Source of the DNA: Onchocerca lupi
Lineage: Eukaryota; Nematoda; Chromadorea; Rhabditida; Onchocercidae
Length of the DNA stretch: 64,000 nucleotides
Assembly (NCBI GenBank): GCA_028564675.1
Contig: JAOVVO010000453.1
Span: forward strand, 1-64,000
Reading direction: 5' to 3'
The position numbers and the translations under genes were made by a program. The stretch's first letter is position 1. Every line of letters starts with the position of its first letter. The notes below the pieces were generated by a model. It had not been told where the DNA came from, searched no databases, and was given only the letters and a program-made list of their open reading frames with translations. Positions 61,412-64,000 of this stretch are shown here, piece after piece.

Positions 61412-63488
61412 CTAAAGCATACCAGCATGTTGAAACTGATTACTCTGAGATGATTGGGCATTACTGCCTGGAATGAATGATCGTGCTTGATTTTCCGGAA
61501 TAGCAGCATTTGCGGCTTGTAATGAAGGTGAAAGGGGAGAAAACGGAGAAGGTACTGGGAATTCAGATGGAATTACCAATGCCGCTGGTGCTAACGGCGC
61601 GACGCTTGCGTTACGATAACCAAGTCTTGCTATGAATTCTTCAAATGTTGTAAATGGCTTTAATGCATTTTGATCAATGGGAGCTTGATTGGCTAAAATG
61701 AATTCCGTATTCGCAATTAAATATAATCCATAATTATGCATTAAAATCTCCTCTTTACTCATTTTCAAAATTATCTTTGACAACAAAGAAAAAGAAGAAA
61801 GAAAGAAAAAAACCCTTAATTTTAGAAATTTATGTTTTAATGAAATTTCCGTAACTTTCTGATCAAAAGTAATAGAAAAATATTGAAATACAATAAAAAT
61901 ATATTATGTTACCGGAAAAAAGGGCTCTTCTTGCCTCCGATGGTTGTGCTGGAATTTCGTTCGAAGTTGATGTAGTGGGAGCTTGAGCTATTGGAGCAGT
62001 TGATAAATGCATTAAACTGTCATTCGGATTGACATTTCTCCTAATAGCACTATTGGGAGAATTTGATTCTGTGTTGAATGAAACAGCATTTCCATAATTA
62101 GAAGGGTAAGAATAATTGGAAACAGGCTGAAACGGTAGTTGAGGAGGTAATTGAGCTAGAGTAGGATAGGTAGGGGTTATGAGTGGTTGAAATGTTGGTG
62201 GTGTTACGGCTGGAAAACTAAATGGCGGTAGGGTGGGGAAACTTAAACGAAACATTGTTGGAGGAGGAAATGTAGGAATCCCGAAAACTGGATCAAGGCC
62301 TTGATTGCATCTCTGCATGTAGCATGAGTTTTGTTGACATTGCGCTGCACATGGTCCGTACTGTTGACTTTGCTCCGGCTGAATATTTTGTCCAAGTTCT
62401 TGCTGCTGAACAGGTTCATAGTTGAGTCCAGTTCCATATGATGGTGTTAACTGTTGCTGACCAAACGCCCTTCCATGTGGTTGAACAAACGATTCTTGTT
62501 GTTGACCAAACCCTCTTACTTGCGGTTGACCAAAAGCTTCCTGTTGTTGACCCGAAGGTCTTATTTGTAGTTGACTAAATGCTTCTTGTTGTTGACCAAA
62601 CGATTTTACTTGCGGTTGACCAAAAGCTTCCTGTTGTTGACTCAAAGGTCTTATTTGAAGTTGACCAAAAGCTTCCTGTTGTTGACCGAAAGGTCTTATT
62701 TGCGGTTGTCCAAATGTTTCTTGTTGTTGACCCAAACGTCTTGTTTGCGGTTGACCAAATGTCTCTTGTTGTTGACCCAAAGGTTTTGTTTGCGGTTGAC
62801 CAAATGTTTCTTGTTGTTGACCAAACTCTTTTACTTGTGGTTGACCAAGTGATTTTGCTTCTAACCGGATCTCTGATGGTGCAATTAGATTATTAGTAAA
62901 ACCAACATGATTTTCATCTGATAAATTGCTACCAATACTATCTGAACCAATCTCCGACTTATAGTTACTTGTTGGGGATGTTAACGGCTGAGCAATATCT
63001 GGTTTTGGTGGTATTTTACTGAGGATTGCGTTATTTTTGTTTGACGCATCCGCTTTGAGAGTTTCCTTCTCGTCGAGTTCGGTTTTCCTAAATGACAAAT
63101 AATGAATTCCTTTTTTGTACTGCCAATTTAGTGTTTTAAACTATGGCACTTTAATTCATTCATTTGCAAAATGAATGATTAAGTTAATTTTCCTTTATTT
63201 CTTCGTCTGCTGTACATATTTTAAGTATACCAAATCTATCGATATAAATCCTAATTAAAAAAAGACAGAGAACTTGAATTCTTTTAAAATTTATGGTGAA
63301 AAAGAAAAGACTGATATACTTGTGTCGTTTTTTTTCATTAGCTCTATGAAGCGTAGTATCTGTTGATGCTTTTTTGCCTTGAAAATCTTCCGACTTTTCC
63401 TTTATTTTTGCTTTCTCTCTTCGAAAAGTTGAAAGATTGGTTCCTTTTGTTAATACTTTCACTATTTCATCAGTGGCATCCTTTTCGA
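61412..63488 (-). CDS. Gln/Pro-rich repeat protein, 3' part
   Basis: Exon 63488-63320 (after ATTACAG) encodes a Lys-rich segment (FRREKAKIKEKSEDFQGK) and joins in phase to 63087-61913. That exon gives a Ser/Asn-rich stretch, nine tandem 15-residue units of the type GQPQVKSFGQQQEAF, a Cys patch (GPCAAQCQQNSCYMQRC), and a Pro/Phe-rich region (FPTLPPFSFPAVTPPTF). The exon ends at a CCG|GTAACA donor. An open region at 61786-61412 (MSKEEILMHNYGLYLIANTE, then Ala/Ser/Pro-rich to a stop) is probably the last exon, but the junction does not fit in phase with the best acceptor, so it could be a separate small gene. More exons lie beyond the right side. Low complexity suggests an extracellular or structural protein; no family is recognised. 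Confidence 0.6.
62446..62850 (-). repeat. 45-bp coding minisatellite, nine units
   Basis: Nine tandem 45-bp units encode the GQPQ..xxGQQQExF repeats of the Gln-rich protein. On the + strand each unit contains 'ttcttgttgttgacc' or 'ttcctgttgttgacc'. Units differ mainly at the two or three codons after GQPQ (KE, KP, RR, RP, KS, RG). The opposite strand is also open here (62571-62896), only because the repeat period is a multiple of three. Confidence 0.85.
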
Positions 63489-64000
63489 CTGTAATGTCAG
63501 AAATTATTACTAAATAAAAAATTTAAAAATGAATTTTTTACAAATCAGAAAAGATAATACTATTGACAACTTATCTGTCAAACATCAGTTTCCATTTTTT
63601 TATCTTCCATTTTCTTTTCTTTTTCTTTTTGTAATAATAAAATTTTGATCAAGATTTAAATTTTGTAATACGATTAAATTTTAACATGCAATTAAATTTC
63701 AGCATTTCTTAGCTAAAATATAAAATAAAATGAATGTTAGACAAATAAAAACAATCATTTTATATCTGAATGAATAATGGATAGAATTGTCAAAACATAT
63801 ATCGCCATTGATAATAATTATTAGATTGAATGAAAGAGTATAATTGTTTTCTTGTGACCTCTATATTATAATTGTGACCTTTCTCCGTTGACATTTCTTT
63901 TCTTATAGAAAATATTTCGAATGTCAAGTTATACTTTCGCGATAAAATGCTCCGATTATTTCTTGATTCTTACTTGGAAGATATTCATAGTGAAAGATTG
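63489..64000. other. Intron or upstream DNA at the right edge
   Basis: No exon is clear. This is probably the intron upstream of the exon starting at 63488, since that exon begins at an AG acceptor in mid-codon and needs an upstream partner outside or near the end of the window. Confidence 0.4.

Noticed and set aside
1..64000. tRNA, rRNA or CRISPR features
   Set aside because: No cloverleaf with A/B boxes, rRNA segment or regularly spaced identical repeats was found by eye.

Overview
The window is AT-rich DNA from a nematode, most likely a filarial or other clade III species. The reasons are short introns with GTTAGT-type donors and TTTCAG acceptors, start codons placed directly behind TTTCAG as expected for spliced-leader acceptors, a sequence almost identical to the SL1 leader (19235-19258), and decayed transposon remains. 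I see no bacterial operon, CRISPR array or recognisable tRNA or rRNA gene.

Region 1 (about 1-47.6 kb) is an amplified locus of small secreted-peptide genes. Five paralogues of one two-exon family lie here: three on the + strand (1666-2330, 5593-6253, 16034-16663) and two on the - strand (29081-29718, 38950-39710). Exon 1 encodes a signal peptide, a variable pro-region, an R-x-[KR]-R processing site, a fast-evolving Cys/Gly-rich core and, in four of the five, a K-[ED]-M-[FL]-[RK]-N-W-W end. Exon 2 encodes a 17-19 residue hydrophobic tail close to IPLLLLPISMSWIKALFF, and its stop is at the same place in all five. Each copy sits 0.7-1.4 kb downstream of a conserved block containing a TATA-like motif. 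Copies of a second block, with other small genes, lie between them. These include a three-exon lysine-rich gene (26401-26869), its decayed copy near 45.7 kb, and a second secreted-peptide family (46830-47612, with dead copies near 27.7 and 37.4 kb).

Region 2 (18.6-24.2 kb) is a transposon graveyard inside that array. It holds three solo LTRs, each with a perfect 5-bp target duplication, a truncated inverted LTR, a decayed Helitron Rep/helicase fragment, and directly behind it on the same strand a decayed cysteine desulfurase (NFS1/IscS) fragment. The SL1-like sequence lies 13 bp from one solo LTR.

Region 3 (49.0-63.5 kb) is ordinary - strand genic DNA: a divergent SLC6 sodium-coupled transporter (49027-56449), a small four-membrane-span protein (57948-59635) and the 3' part of a Gln/Pro-rich repeat protein (about 61412-63488, continuing off the right edge). 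These are unrelated to the peptide array. Exon borders were read by eye from GT/AG sites and phase and need transcript support.
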